Shown in pieces: positions 1-11,080 of a stretch of 64,000 nucleotides of DNA (position 1 is its first letter; each line of letters opens with the position of its first letter). This DNA is from Eublepharis macularius (lineage: Eukaryota; Chordata; Lepidosauria; Squamata; Eublepharidae). The stretch spans positions 29,827,001 to 29,891,000 of the forward strand of contig NC_072807.1 in the NCBI RefSeq assembly GCF_028583425.1. Reading direction: 5' to 3'. The notes beneath the pieces are model-generated. The model was not told the origin of the DNA and did no database searches. It was given only the letters and a program-made list of their open reading frames with translations. The position numbers were made by a program, and so were the translations under genes.

Positions 1-165
1 GGGTGACCTTGGGTCAGTCACAGCTCTCTCAGAGCTCTCTCAGCCCCACCCGCCTCACAGGGGAATTGTCGTGAGGATAATAATAACACACTTTGTAAAC
101 CGCTCTGAGTGGGTTTTAAGTTGTCTTGAGGGGTGGTATATAAATCGAATGTTGTTGTTACGAAT
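1..165 (+). repeat. tRNA-derived SINE (family A), 3' part, cut by window start
   Basis: GGGTGACCTTGGGTCAGTCA through TTTGTAAACCGCTCTGAGTG to the tail GTTGTTGTTA match the complete copy at 60641-60905. The tRNA head is outside the window. Confidence 0.8.
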
Positions 166-741
166 TGCCACTAGCCTTTTAATTCTGTGGGTTGACCACT
201 GGAATTCAACTTTTCCATACTGGGACTCTTTGAAGTGCAAGCATGTGATAGGAAATGCATCATATCAGAGTGACATGACAGGAAGGAGACATAATTTTTT
301 GGCATCATGGAGAGGGTCATGGGCAGAAAAAGCAGAAATCGCATCCGGTAGATTTGCAAGGCATGGCAGAAAAGCAGGGTATGAATCTTGTAAAGGTAAA
401 AAATGAATATTTTAATTAATCATTAAACTTTGATCAACAAAATAGTAGGATGATGGGACTCACCCCAGTATCTGTATCCACTTGTAGTGAATGACAAATA
501 ACTTTGTTGTAGTGAGAGTCTTTGATGGCACCTTTGACTTAGCGATTCCTGCACCATCCCGTTTTCCTGGGAAACAAAAGAAACAGCCCGTGACTCAGTG
601 GAAGAGGATCTGCTTTGCATATGAAAGGTTAAGGTTCAGCTCTTCTTCAGTTGAAAAGCTGCAGGTAGCAGAACCTGAAAGGACACCTTTTACCCAAGAC
701 TTTGTAGATCTGATGGGACATAGCTGATAGATCTGAGCTTG
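166..741. other. No recognised feature
   Basis: This is unique-looking sequence with only short chance frames. Confidence 0.6.
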
Positions 742-832
742 TTGGACTGGTGGTCTTACAAGAGCTCCTAAGGTGCCACTGGACTCTTTACTATTATGCA
801 ACTACAGACTAACTCCTTTGGATCTAATACAC
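742..832 (+). mobile_element. PLE 3' tail fragment
   Basis: GTGCCACTGGACTCTTTACT and the following CAACTACAGACTAACTCC match the tail at 58495-58552. It is a diverged short fragment in + orientation. Confidence 0.6.
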
Positions 833-1233
833 TTTTGTGACTGAATAGAATAGAATTAGAAATACCCTACTTGTCTTCATCTCTGGTTTCCTATGAAGCT
901 AGTTGTGTGAATCAGTCGTATAAAGAGTCAAACTATTGGTCCGTCTGCTCTTGTGGGCAACCCTTCTGGGACCGTTGCCCGTTCTGCAAGCACTGTCTAT
1001 TTGTATTCCTCAAAAACTGCTCTTACTGATAACAGATCCTGCTAAGCCCTACTAATGGCAATCCCTTTAATCAGAGATATCTTGAGTTTGATCCCAGGAT
1101 CTTCTTTGTTGTTTATTTTAAAAGATTCTGCATTCTTAGTACAATCTGTTCCCAAGGAGGCTTATGGAAAGGGACGCTCAAGTGGCTTACTTTCTGTGTG
1201 GTCTTATATTCAAGTGTATTCTGTCTTTCTAGC

Positions 1234-1576
1234 CAGGGCCAGCACCAGCGTCACTGGCACCTGAGGCAGCTTAAGGGCTGCCTCTGTGTGCGCATGCGCC
1301 AGCCTGCATGATGACATTACTGCGTGTGATGTCATCACGCAGGGCTGGGTGCACGTGATGTCATCACGCTGCCCTGGCCACCAGCTGCGCCTGGCCCGCA
1401 GAGCAACTGAACGGGAGGCTGCCCGCTCAGCTGCCCCACGCTGCTGCCGCCAGCATGCACTCCTGGCTCCCGGTGGCAGCGTGGCGTTTGCCCCTGCTCC
1501 TGAGCCGGCACCCCCTCTGGCGCCTTAGCGCACTGAGGCGGCTGCCAGGCTGGCCTCAATGGGCGGGCTGGCCCTG
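1234..1576. mobile_element. hAT-like non-autonomous transposon, GC-rich
   Basis: The ends CAGGGCCAGC and GCTGGCCCTG are exact inverses. The 8-bp flanks TTTCTAGC (1226-1233) and TTCCTAGC (1577-1584) differ at one base, fitting a hAT target duplication. The 343-bp interior is GC-rich, with two TGATGTCATCACGC repeats, and has no transposase. Small ORFs here are not genes. Confidence 0.8.
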
Positions 1577-1584
1577 TTCCTAGC

Positions 1585-2394
1585 AATGCATGTGTATCCA
1601 CAATGGGATAACAAGTGTAAGATGTCGTACTTGAGCCATCCCTGTGTAAGATGTCTTGTTTAGAGAGAGAGACTCTAAGAATATGGCCGCATTGAAGCCA
1701 ACGGTGAATTCATCCATAAAACCAGTACTTAAAAAAACACCCTTAACATCAACAGAACAATTGGCTATAAAAGTAATATAATAAACAGCAGCAGAAGCAT
1801 AAAATAACAATTCAGCTAAGTGTGCCTGTATTCTAATCCTGAAATATAGCTCTTTCCTCTTGCTTCCCTAACTACCTAGACTGTCAGGGAGGGTCTTTCA
1901 AAGGGTGTCCCAGGTTGCTGGCACTGCCAGTCAGGAGCAGTCACCTCATCTGCTTCTGATCGCGACTCGCCATTTCTCTTTTCCCCGGTGCTCAGGCCTT
2001 GCATGGCTCCCAGACAAGAATGTATAGTTGTGCGCAAGAGGAAATCTTGGGAGGTACTGCTTGGCCCGCAGGAGAGATGGGATGTGTTGACATTCTCTCT
2101 TGGTGCCAATTAGAAGTACCAGAGCCATGCTCTCTGTTGCCCTTGGCCACTGTCAGAGGGCATGGCATAACAATTACCCTGCAATGTTAGGTTCAGCAGT
2201 TCATCTAGTTCACTAATCTGTTGCCAGCAAAGATTATCTCAAGCACCATTGTTGGGGGAAACATACAAGCGAACTACATATTTCCCCAAGTTGGGTGCAA
2301 GTAGCAATAGCAGGAATTCAGGGTTGTTGGAAGTTGAGGCTATAGCATGAGCTAAGGGTTAACACCCCCAACCCCAAGATGCTGCCACGCAGCA
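1585..2394. other. No recognised gene
   Basis: Short frames only; there are no splice-framed conserved blocks that I can identify. Confidence 0.6.
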
Positions 2395-2600
2395 GTTCAA
2401 CCATTGGACTAGTGTCTGGGATATCCATGTTTGAATCTCCTATCTGCCATGGAAGCTTGCTGGGTGACCTTGGGCCTGTCACATGCTTTTAGCCTAGCCT
2501 ACCTTCCAGGGTTGTTGCGAGGATAAATTGGAGAGAACAATATGAGTCACGTTGAGTCCTCATTGGGATAAAGGCAGGATATACATGAAGTAAATAAATC
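2395..2600 (+). repeat. SINE (family B)
   Basis: It has GCTGGGTGACCTTGGGCCTG, then GGGTTGTTGCGAGGATAAAT, a TCCTCATTGGGATAAAGGC 3' part and a GTAAATAAAT tail. The tRNA-like head is diverged. Confidence 0.7.
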
Positions 2601-5600
2601 AGAGGCCTCTCGTGGTGGTTGCTATTTATAGCTTTTAAAATATATACCGGCCATCTATTTACAAATTTTCCAGCCATCCCATTTGGTTTGATCCTTAACT
2701 GAGAGAGAACAAAGAAGAGAGTGGAACGATAGACCGAGAAGACCTTCACGGTGACACGAGTTTTCTTGGTAAATTTAGCAAAGGAAGATGCAGAATCCCT
2801 CCTCCTAATTTTCCCTGCTGTGTAACCTAATCATGAGCATCTGGTTGCGGTGATGAAAGGGAAGGTCTATTTTTAAAACCGGGTCGTTTGTGGGTCACAG
2901 AAGCAACAAGCGGGGAACCTGCCCGTCATGAGATCCATATTCACATACAAGCATACGATGCGGTTAGATAACAGCAAGAGGTTCCGCCTGCAAAGGTACA
3001 GTCGGCGTGGCTAAGAAGAGCTAGCGGTCCTTGTATAGTGAGTATTGTCGGAACAAGGGGTATTAAATTAGCTCTATGTTAGGAAGTATTATATCTTGGC
3101 AACTCGAAAACATCGTGTTGTTTGATGTTATGGGTTGGACTGTGAGAAACCTGATCCTGATTGACATATTGCCGGAATGTCACAATTCCTGCCAAGGAGT
3201 CCAGGCTGCCAATTTGCATGCCGACCCTCTTGAGTCACCCTCGCAGTGTTGTCAATCACACCTGAGAAATGCCCTGAAAATGAGGAGCTACCTTGGCATG
3301 GATGGAAATTGCCCAATTCCCTTGGGCATTTCTTTGCAGAAGCACTGTACCTTGCGCATCCTGTCCAGACTCTGGGGAGGCCGACTTTTTGGAAAATCGC
3401 GCCACCAAAGTATATTAATTGGTCCTGAGAGAGGATTCGTTTTCAGTGTTTATGAAAGATCCGTCCTATAATCACTGCCAATATTGGAGGTGACTTGCCT
3501 GCACAGACTTGAGACGCAGCAGCTACCGTTCAAACATAGGTTAAGCGTGCTAGAGGATTTTTTTTAATTTTGCCTAAACTTATTACACTTATGTGCACCC
3601 ATACTAGACTGTTGGCATTTTTAAAACTATTTGTTTTACTCAAATGTGATCGATTTTATCTTCCTTCAAAAATATAGGGTTGGATCCAGAGCTTCCAAGC
3701 TGAGTGCAAAGTGCTGGTGTAAACCTTGACATTCCTTCATGGCCTGGAACTCCACCTAACTGAAGGATGATCTCTTTCTATGATCCGTTAAGATCTGTGC
3801 AGCAGGCACTGTTCTACCCTCCAGGTAAGATCTATGGCTACTGGGCCTAGGATTTTTTCAGATATAGTGCTATTTCTTCAGAATCAACTTCAAGAGGAAG
3901 CAAGAAAAGCCAATTACTGACCAAACAACAGCAGAGGCTGTGAAACCTTTCTCTTTTTTCCAGCCGGTTTTTAAGCTATAGAGGAGACTGTATTTTGAAC
4001 ACTGCCCAATTTGAAAAATCCCTGTTTTGTTTTCATTTTTACTTTGTGAGAAATGCACTCTCATAAGTCTTTTCTTTCCCCAGCCCAATTTTGCCCAGTT
4101 TTTCTAATCAACCCATTTTGAAGATTGTTGTTATTGCAACAACTGTATATGAAGGGTTAGGACACAAAAAATCACAGCAACTGAACAAAATAAGCCTTAG
4201 TGAAAGCGACACCAATAAGGGAGAGCCAAAGCTGATGGCAAGAACAAAGTCCAAAATCAAAAAGCAAGAAAGATCGCCGCACCAGCTCATCATTGCTTTT
4301 AAGTGAAAATTGTTGCTGTAAGAGTGGGCTGCTCTTACAGTACAATCTTAAGCAGAGTTCTACTCTTTTATGTCCGTTTGCCTTGATGGAGTTAAAAAAT
4401 TGTAACACCGCTTAGTTACACGGCAATCCTAAACAGAGTTGCTCCAGTCTAATCCCATTGAAATTTGAAGATCGCACTGTTAATGTGTTGATATTGATAT
4501 TGTTCCTGTGTGATTTTTTAAATTAGAGATCTGATGGCTGTTGTTGTTTTAGCAATGATTCTACGCTTATGGAATGTTTTGTCAGTGTTTTTCCTGATGG
4601 TACTTGTAAACTTCCTTGAACGAAAGAAAGCACGATATATACGTGGTTTAAACTTTTTAACTGAAATGTTCCTTCCATGGGCTGATGATTTCAGCCTATA
4701 ATACCATGTTTAGAAACCATTACAGGAGAACGCATCTAAGTAAATTGATCTTGGTGTGTTTAAAGTGGGAGGGGTTTTTTTGGTTGTTGTAGCAAATTAC
4801 GACATCAGTGGTACCTACGAGGGTGTGAACTAAAACTTAAATTGAAGTTAGACTGTGACATTTGTAGGCATTCTATGGAACAACATGCAGCATTCATGCA
4901 TGGTTTGACTATGTGAAGGGAATGGTTTTCCATTACAGAGAATAGATAACAGATTATTGCATTCATGCTTCTGCTGTTTAACTAGAATCATTGAGGTTGC
5001 TGATCTTGAAACGGTGAATAATTTGATAACCACAAAGATGGAAATGGATTGTAACGCTCTGGGTCTGTAATCTCCAGGCACTCCCGCATCTGAATGGTTT
5101 TACAGAATTTGTGACGTTATTACCACGTCAAAGGGGTAGTAAATATCAAAGGGATTATATAGAATCAAAGAGATTATGCAGAACCCCAGCAAACGTTTGC
5201 CGTGGATAATAATTTCATACAAAGATGTTCCATGTTTACATTTTGCTGAAATTCCAAGGTCCATGAAAATGTAATGGCTTGTGTATTTATTTTTAAAATT
5301 TCAACCCTGACCCTTCTCCAGGCATTTCCAGAGCAGCTTCCAAAAAATAGACCATGTAAGATCGAATATTTACACAATTCAGTAAATAAAACAATTATTA
5401 AAACACTGTAATCAATATAGTTAGTATCCACCCACATTTGGTGAGTCATCATATAACCCTCCCCTCATTTTTTAAAATTAAAAATAGGATTAAAAGCTTG
5501 GCACCAAGAAGCAAAGTTTCATAATTGTGGTTGCCACCACAAAGAAGCCCTATTACAGATAGCCCACCTAACCTGCTTCTGACAGAGGGAACTCTCAGAA

Positions 5601-6526
5601 CAGGATCTTGGTAGAAGGCTGCCAAGTTCACCGCATGCAACGCTGGTCATAGCTAGCCCCATCTGTGCCACATCATGCTACTTTTATTTCTCTTGCTGCT
5701 GGGAGTTTGGACCAACAGTCAGATCAGGAAGATTTCTCAGATCAAACTGAAAACCCAAGGGAGGTGTGCTGCTTTAGAATTTCTGTCCCAATATCCATTC
5801 CCACAGTTGGTATCCAAATATTACCTTTAACATCAAAGCTCTCTTTCATTGGCAGTAGCCAAGTCAGTAAGTGTGGACATCCGGCATTTCCTCCTGAGGA
5901 ACTGGTATGTCCCATTTTTAAAAAAAAAGTTTGCAGGAAGTTTTATGGTGCGTCACCAACTTTTATGCAGTCACCCTATGCCTGTGATTCAGCTTTGGGA
6001 TGCCTCGGTAACATTACTTTCTTTAGCAAAATAAGAAGCTGTACCAACGCAGAGCTAGCGTTGGGGGGTAGTGTTTATGTAGCACCTAGCCTGACAAAAT
6101 TATACCATCGTGAGAGCTGCCCAACATGGCCAGGTTTGCTTTCTTCATCAAACACGCTTACCTATGTTTATCTTCTTCCTGTCAACATTGTTTATTCCCT
6201 TTGGCTCAATGCTGATTTTTCCATTCCTTAGTAATGCTGGGCACCGAGGCCCAGAATGAGGAAACATTTTCATAAAGGGGGTCACAGAAAGTTTGATCTC
6301 ATTGCGCACCCAGCTTTGGCCTAATCAGTGGTCGTTAATATTCTTGAGCAGCGATACCCAACACAGCACCCACAAATGTGTTGCTTGCTTCCTGCCTCTT
6401 GGGAATAACATCCAAAAGGTCTTGAATAAAATAGGGGGGGCGGTTTGCAGGGAACTTCAGGTCATTCCCTGCCAATTGGTAGGCTAGCTCAGCTCTGACT
6501 CCATCCCCAGCAGGTGCATTATGAAA
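2601..6526. other. No recognised gene
   Basis: A 131-codon frame (3076-3471) and a 188-codon frame (5665-6231) are open but match no family I know and lack any coding signature. A short repeat piece (GGCAATCCTAAACAGAGTTG, near 4421) resembles squamate repeats. A 51-codon frame from 5675 starts with a hydrophobic stretch. Confidence 0.5.
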
Positions 6527-6602
6527 CAAAAGCCCATCAGCACCTTAGAGACTAACAACGTTGGTCCAACACCAGCTTTTGTGAGTCATCATAGCCCTTT
6601 TC
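6527..6602 (-). mobile_element. PLE-type 3' tail fragment, minus strand
   Basis: Read on the minus strand it contains GTTGTTAGTCTCTAAGGTGC after a GAGGAAAAGGGCT-like stretch, the same layout of 3'UTR plus tail as the other PLE ends here. Confidence 0.5.
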
Positions 6603-6831
6603 CTCAGATGTGCCATTAGAATAGCCATGCGCCCTCGGCTTTTGGCCACAGACTGGCAGAATTTCTTACATCTCTGCACCTGGGAACCTTTTCTTGTGGC
6701 CATGCAGAGAGCAAACCTTTGGTAGAAACTGAAACCCGCTTCTTGCATAAGCACAGCTCTGCTGGCAGAAGACAGCAATCTCTCTCCTTCCCTGCTCCCC
6801 ATTACAGCCTCCTGACCCACATGGCTTAGGG

Positions 6832-7006
6832 GTTCCAACCTCCTGGAATGACAACTGATTTCCAGACTAGAGGGATCAGTTCCCCTGGAGAAATGGCCAG
6901 CTTCAAAGGGTGGCCTCTTATGGCATCACATTGCTGTTGAGCTCCCTTCCCAGGCTCCACCCCCCTAATCTCCGAGAATTTCCCAACACGGAGCTAGCAA
7001 CCCTAT
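6832..7006. mobile_element. TIR element of the TAGGGTTGCCA family, diverged copy
   Basis: TTCCCCTGGAGAAATGGCC and the closing end GGAGCTAGCAACCCTA match the copy at 27333-27546 in the same orientation. The left end is degraded. Confidence 0.6.
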
Positions 7007-7446
7007 GGCTGTTACTCTACGCAGGTAACATGACCCCAGGAATAAACTTTGCTGGGGCCAGAAAGGGTTTCTGGGCGGGAGGAGAATGCAGGGAATATCT
7101 GTGACCCGTGCATCCTCAGACCACCGGCTCCAACCCAGTTTGAGTTATTTTTATAAAAACAAGCTTCATTCTTGCTTGTTTGTAAAAAGAAAAATCCTTG
7201 TCTGTTCTGTCAGTGGTTCACCATTTGGTTGAGTGAGTTGTATATCCAAACTCTGATTATATCCCAGAAATTTTATTCCCAGTGGAATTCCTCAGTGCAG
7301 TGCAGCAGGCAGGAAAGTGACAGAAAATCAGGGGGGTGTCTAGCCCCCAGGAAATGGTGCAGCTACTGCCTCCCCCAACTCCACCTATCACCGGGTAAAA
7401 CAAATAGGAGTCATCATGAGGCTAATAGATTTATTCCATCCTTGCA
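7007..7446. other. No recognised feature
   Basis: No recognisable motif is seen; only short chance frames occur. Confidence 0.5.
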
Positions 7447-7456
7447 TTGCATGACA

Positions 7457-7952
7457 GTAGATCCAGAGGAGTGAGCCGTGTTAGTCTGTAGTAGCAAAAT
7501 CGAAAAGAGTCCAGTAGCACCTTTAAGCCAACTTCTGCGCAAAAGAACAAATGGACACAAATCTGACATTAAAAATGGCAACATCCAGAAACCAGTGGGA
7601 GAACACTTCAGACTACCAGGACACTCCATCAAGGACTTAAAGGACACTGTAGTTCAACAGAAGCCTTTCAAAAACAGAATCCAACGGGAAGCTGCTGAAT
7701 TGGAATTCATATGTAAATTTGACTCAGTCAGGCTTGGATTGAATAGAGACTATGAATGGTTATCTCATTATCAGAAGTAACTGATTTCATTATCAAAAGC
7801 TACTGTTTGCATCTGCTCCCCCCTCCCCTCTCCACCTATATATCTGACCAGTTTCTTTTCCACGCATCTGACGAAGAGAACTGTGATTCTCAAAAGCTTA
7901 TGCTACAGTAAAGTTGGTTAGCCTTAAAGGTGCTACGGGACTCTCTTCGATT
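7457..7952 (+). mobile_element. Penelope-like element copy with inverted 5' part and 10-bp target duplication
   Basis: TTGCATGACA flanks the copy at 7447-7456 and 7953-7962. The first 70 or so bases (7457-7530) are the reverse complement of the element's 3' tail, including AGTCTGTAGTAGC and GAGTCCAGTAGCACC. The rest is in + orientation: the C-terminal part of the GIY-YIG coding region (KRTNGHKSDIKNGNIQ to DYEWLSHYQ, 7531-7780), then a 3'UTR with GACGAAGAGAACTGTGATTC and the tail GGTTAGCCTTAAAGGTGCTA. The forward tail stops earlier than the inverted one, at a TTGC shared with the target duplication. Confidence 0.85.
7531..7780 (+). pseudogene. PLE GIY-YIG endonuclease C-terminal fragment
   Basis: The frame encodes about 80 residues starting LRKRTNGHKSDIKNG, with GEHFRLPGHSIKDL, FKNRIQREAAELEFICKFDS, and ending in a stop after LSHYQK. 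The GIY-YIG core itself is missing because the forward part starts after it. The same segment occurs at 55577-55795 with its LYIGQT motif. It is a dead remnant, not a host gene. Confidence 0.8.
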
Positions 7953-8162
7953 TTGCATGACACTGTTTCTTACTCCCATGTTCTCTTCTCACGCCCTTTC
8001 AGAGAGTGGCAGCCCACTCCATGCCATTTGTAGTTGTTGCTTTGATATTCTGAAATGCTGCCAGCCGAAGTAAATTCTGTCCTCTCCTTATTTAATTTCA
8101 GAAGAACCTGCCATTTTCTCAGTCTAAATGACACATGTCCCAATGCTCCTGTTTCTTATGTC

Positions 8163-8222
8163 TGAGTCCAGTAGCACCTTAGAGACCAACAAGATATTCA
8201 TGGTATTCTTGTTGGTCTCTAA
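8163..8222. mobile_element. PLE 3' end, hairpin-like, left half of an interrupted copy
   Basis: GTAGCACCTTAGAGACCAAC (minus-oriented tail) is followed after about a dozen bases by TTGTTGGTCTCTAA (plus-oriented tail). The forward tail then breaks off at the Harbinger-like element and resumes at 8665 with GGTGCCACTGGACTC. Confidence 0.7.
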
Positions 8223-8661
8223 GGATCACTCTAAGCCTTAGTTCCTTTATGAGTTCACCTCGGAGCCAATCCAGGTTCGCACAGAGAGCCCAAATGGGCT
8301 TGGAAAGCTGCTTCTGGGAGAGGGGGAGCTTCTGCCTTTCTCCCCAAGATTTTTGTCCATGCAAAAACAGCGTGTGGAGTGTTCCTGTTTCGTCTGCTCC
8401 ACGTGGAGGTATTTTGTGCACGTGCAGCAGCAAAAATGAGAAAACTGTCCATCCCACCCACCCCTGGATGACACTGTTTTTGCACAGGGAAAATAATCCT
8501 GGGAGAAAGGCAGAGCTCTCCCTTCTTCAGCGGCAGCTTTCCAAGCCCCTTTCAGCTCTCCTTTTTTTAGGCAAGCCATTCTCCAGAGCAGCTGTGGGTC
8601 TGCACAAGCCTGGGTTGGCTCCTTGGCAAACTCATGAAGGAAGTAACATTTAGAGTGACCC
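8223..8661. mobile_element. Harbinger-like palindromic DNA element inserted in a PLE end
   Basis: The ends are GGATCACTCTAA and TTAGAGTGACCC, inverse of each other with one mismatch. The flanking triplets are TAA (8220-8222) and TGA (8662-8664), fitting a 3-bp TWA duplication with one change; removing the element restores GTCTCTAAGGTGCC of the PLE tail. The interior is itself an imperfect palindrome (for example GAGCCAATCCAGG near 8263 against CCTGGGTTGGCTCC near 8610). The overlapping ORFs on both strands are products of this palindrome. The superfamily is inferred from the triplet duplication. Confidence 0.7.
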
Positions 8662-8664
8662 TGA

Positions 8665-8735
8665 GGTGCCACTGGACTCAAATCATGCTGTTCTACTGCA
8701 GACCAACACGGCTACCTATCTGAAACTGGTTTTTG
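8665..8735 (+). mobile_element. PLE 3' tail, right half of interrupted copy
   Basis: It continues the tail broken at 8222 with GGTGCCACTGGACTC, then TTCTACTGCAGACCAACACG and ends near TATCTGAAAC. Confidence 0.7.
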
Positions 8736-8927
8736 TGTTGTTTCCCGCAGCACATGTAGTAACAGGTTGGGGCGATACTTTAGATCAGGGAAATGGCATC
8801 AGGGCCTTTCCACAGCACTGCTTCTCTGATCTATAACTCATTCGTGTGTGTTCTGATTGGAAGCACCTTTCCAGAAACTCGTGCAGAGAAAGGTCTTTTC
8901 CAACAACTGTTATCAGAGATCTTTGAC

Positions 8928-9004
8928 CTAGAAATGGCAAGCGTTGAACCTGGGACCTTTTGCACACAAAGCTTGTGTTCTGCCACGGAGCCATGCCTTG
9001 CACA
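8928..9004 (-). repeat. tRNA-derived SINE (family D) head fragment
   Basis: The minus strand reads CATGGCTCCGTGGCAGAACA then GTCCCAGGTTCAACGC, matching the head at 10917-10990. Small ORFs here are chance. Confidence 0.6.
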
Positions 9005-10338
9005 ATTACTAAAGCAGCAGACCTCTATCTACTATTTAGGGAGTAAGTCCCATAAAACGTATTGGAACTAACTTCCAAGTAAACATGTTTAAGATCACTG
9101 TGCATAGGTCCAAAAGCTCTCACTTGCCCCCGCCCCAAACATCCAATCTGATTATCAAATTAAAGCAGCAGCCCTGTGCCTGCTTACTTGGGAATGAGTC
9201 CCACACGGAGGACCTGTTTCTGAGATGCCTTGAGCAGAGTTGGGCTGCACAGTTACTAACTGACCAAAAAATATAGGATCAAATTTATTCTTGGCGGTAA
9301 TATCCTTTAGGCAAAAAAAAAAAAAGTTTTAGCTACAGAGATTTTCTGTTGTAGATCCAACTTCAGTTCATACACAATCATTTCCATTCACTTCCGGGGT
9401 TGGTTGAGTTTGCTGTGGCTGAGAGCGGGGAGGGGTCCTAAGCAATCAGGCCCACCTCCTCCTTTAAATATTATCATTGACACTGGAATAGCAGCTGTAG
9501 GCAGTGCTCATGTCTCATAGCCCGTATAACTTTCCTCCCCTCTTCACATTGCTTCTATTTTTTGACCACCAAACTTCTGGTCGGGTTGACCTTTTCATTC
9601 GTTGGAGGGAGATTATTATTTTAAAATTCAGGTAATGGAGTTCTGTTAATGACAATCAAGAAAATGGAAGGCAATGGCAACAGCGGTAAGTTTAAAATGC
9701 TTGTTCTTTCTCTTAAAAAGCCAGTTAGGTTGAAAAGGGGAAATTATTATCATTACGACTTTGAAAGCTAGAGTTTTTAAAAAATCGAGAAGATTCTGAA
9801 CTTGTTTCAAACTGTGTATGGAAAAGGACATGATACGAAGCCATAGTATTTTGGTTTGTTCAGGATAAACGCTGGGAATAAGAGATTTGGAAATATTATA
9901 TTAATTTATAGAGTTATAAAAGTCAATGCATTTTAAGCATACAAGATTAACGACTCAAACTCCTATTCTGTTAACTGAGTTACCCTTCCTTGCATGCTTT
10001 CATTAATTTTTGCCTGAGTTTATTACATTCTGCCCCCAAGCCTCCACTGCTTTCCCGTTAAAAAACACTTCCATGATCAGTGTAAGGAGTTAGTACTTAA
10101 CACCAGAACTAATGCAGTATTATGTGTAGGTAATGCAAAGGATTCTAGAACGTGTCCTAGGGTAGTTGAAACTGGACATGAGCTCAGAGACCAATGGTTA
10201 GGCTTGCCTGTGGGGTGTGTTTATTTACTTATTTGCAGCCCTGCTGCACAGATGTTTTGAAGCTCATACAAGTGGTGCTTAGAGGAAAGAGGGTATTTTA
10301 AACCCTTTTCTCCCATGCTCTTCCCCTGATCTAAATCA
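9005..10338. other. No gene; fragments of an old repeat
   Basis: GGAGTAAGTCCCATAAAACG (near 9041) and TACTTGGGAATGAGTCCCAC (near 9186) are two pieces of one interspersed repeat. The rest is AT-rich and featureless. Confidence 0.5.
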
Positions 10339-10346
10339 CCTCCTCT

Positions 10347-10599
10347 CGGGGCTTTTTTTCAGCGGGAACGCAGTGGAACGGAGTTCTGGAACCTCTTGAA
10401 AATGGTCACATGGCTGGTGGCCCCGCCCCCTGATCTCCAGACAGAGGGGAGATTAGATTGCCCTCCGCAGCGGCGCGGAGGGCAATCTCAACTCCCCTCT
10501 GTCTGGAGATCAGGGGGCAGGGCCACCAGCCATGTGACCATTTTCTCCGAGGGCAACCCACTGAGTTCCACCACCTCTTTTCCCAGAAAAAAAGCCCTG
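10347..10599. mobile_element. hAT-like MITE with 8-bp target duplication and internal hairpin
   Basis: CCTCCTCT is duplicated exactly at 10339-10346 and 10600-10607. The ends read CGGGGCTTTTTTTC and, inverted from the right, CAGGGCTTTTTTTC. Inside, arms 10399-10468 and 10475-10544 (70 bp, about three mismatches seen) form a hairpin with a 6-nt loop. There is no coding capacity; it must have been moved by a hAT transposase elsewhere. Confidence 0.9.
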
Positions 10600-10894
10600 C
10601 CTCCTCTGAGCCACAGCCAGCTCCATGGGGTACAGTTGAGCCAACTGCAGATATAATAGAGCTAATTGCAGGTTGGAAGCGGGGGTATTTAAACTGCTGC
10701 TTCTCTGACCTTCAAAGTGGCTGTGTCCCATGTCACCTCTAGCTCTCCCTTACCATTATTTAGGGTCACCAGATGCAAGAGGGAGGCTTCTAGAGGTGGT
10801 TAAAAAGGGGAATGTTGGCTGATGAAGCTTTTCTTAACTGTGCACAGAACTGGTGGCACTTGTCAGCGTTCCCTCTTTCCGCCCCACTGCTTTC

Positions 10895-11080
10895 TTGCTG
10901 TACTGAGAGGGGATGTGTCATGGCCCCATCGGTGGCAGAGCATAGGCTTTGCATGCAGAAGGTATCAGGTCCAGTCGCCGGCATATCCAGGAAAAGGCTC
11001 TCTGCCTGCAGACTCTGGAGATCTATTTACCTGTCAGAGGTGATGCCACCGAGCTAAGTGGGTCAGTGGTTCATCTGCTT
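10895..11080 (+). repeat. tRNA-derived SINE (family D)
   Basis: GGTGGCAGAGCATAGGCTTT and GCATGCAGAAGGTATCAGGT form a tRNA-like head (degenerate B box GGTCCAGTCGCC). It is followed by AAGGCTCTCTGCCTGCAGAC and ACCGAGCTAAGTGGGTCAGT. Confidence 0.75.

Noticed and set aside
3076..3471. 131-codon ORF
   Set aside because: No family resemblance and no supporting context.
5665..6231. 188-codon ORF
   Set aside because: No recognisable domain, unremarkable composition, no splice or promoter context; probably chance.
8247..8681. Overlapping 134-144 codon ORFs on both strands
   Set aside because: They mirror each other because the Harbinger-like element is palindromic.
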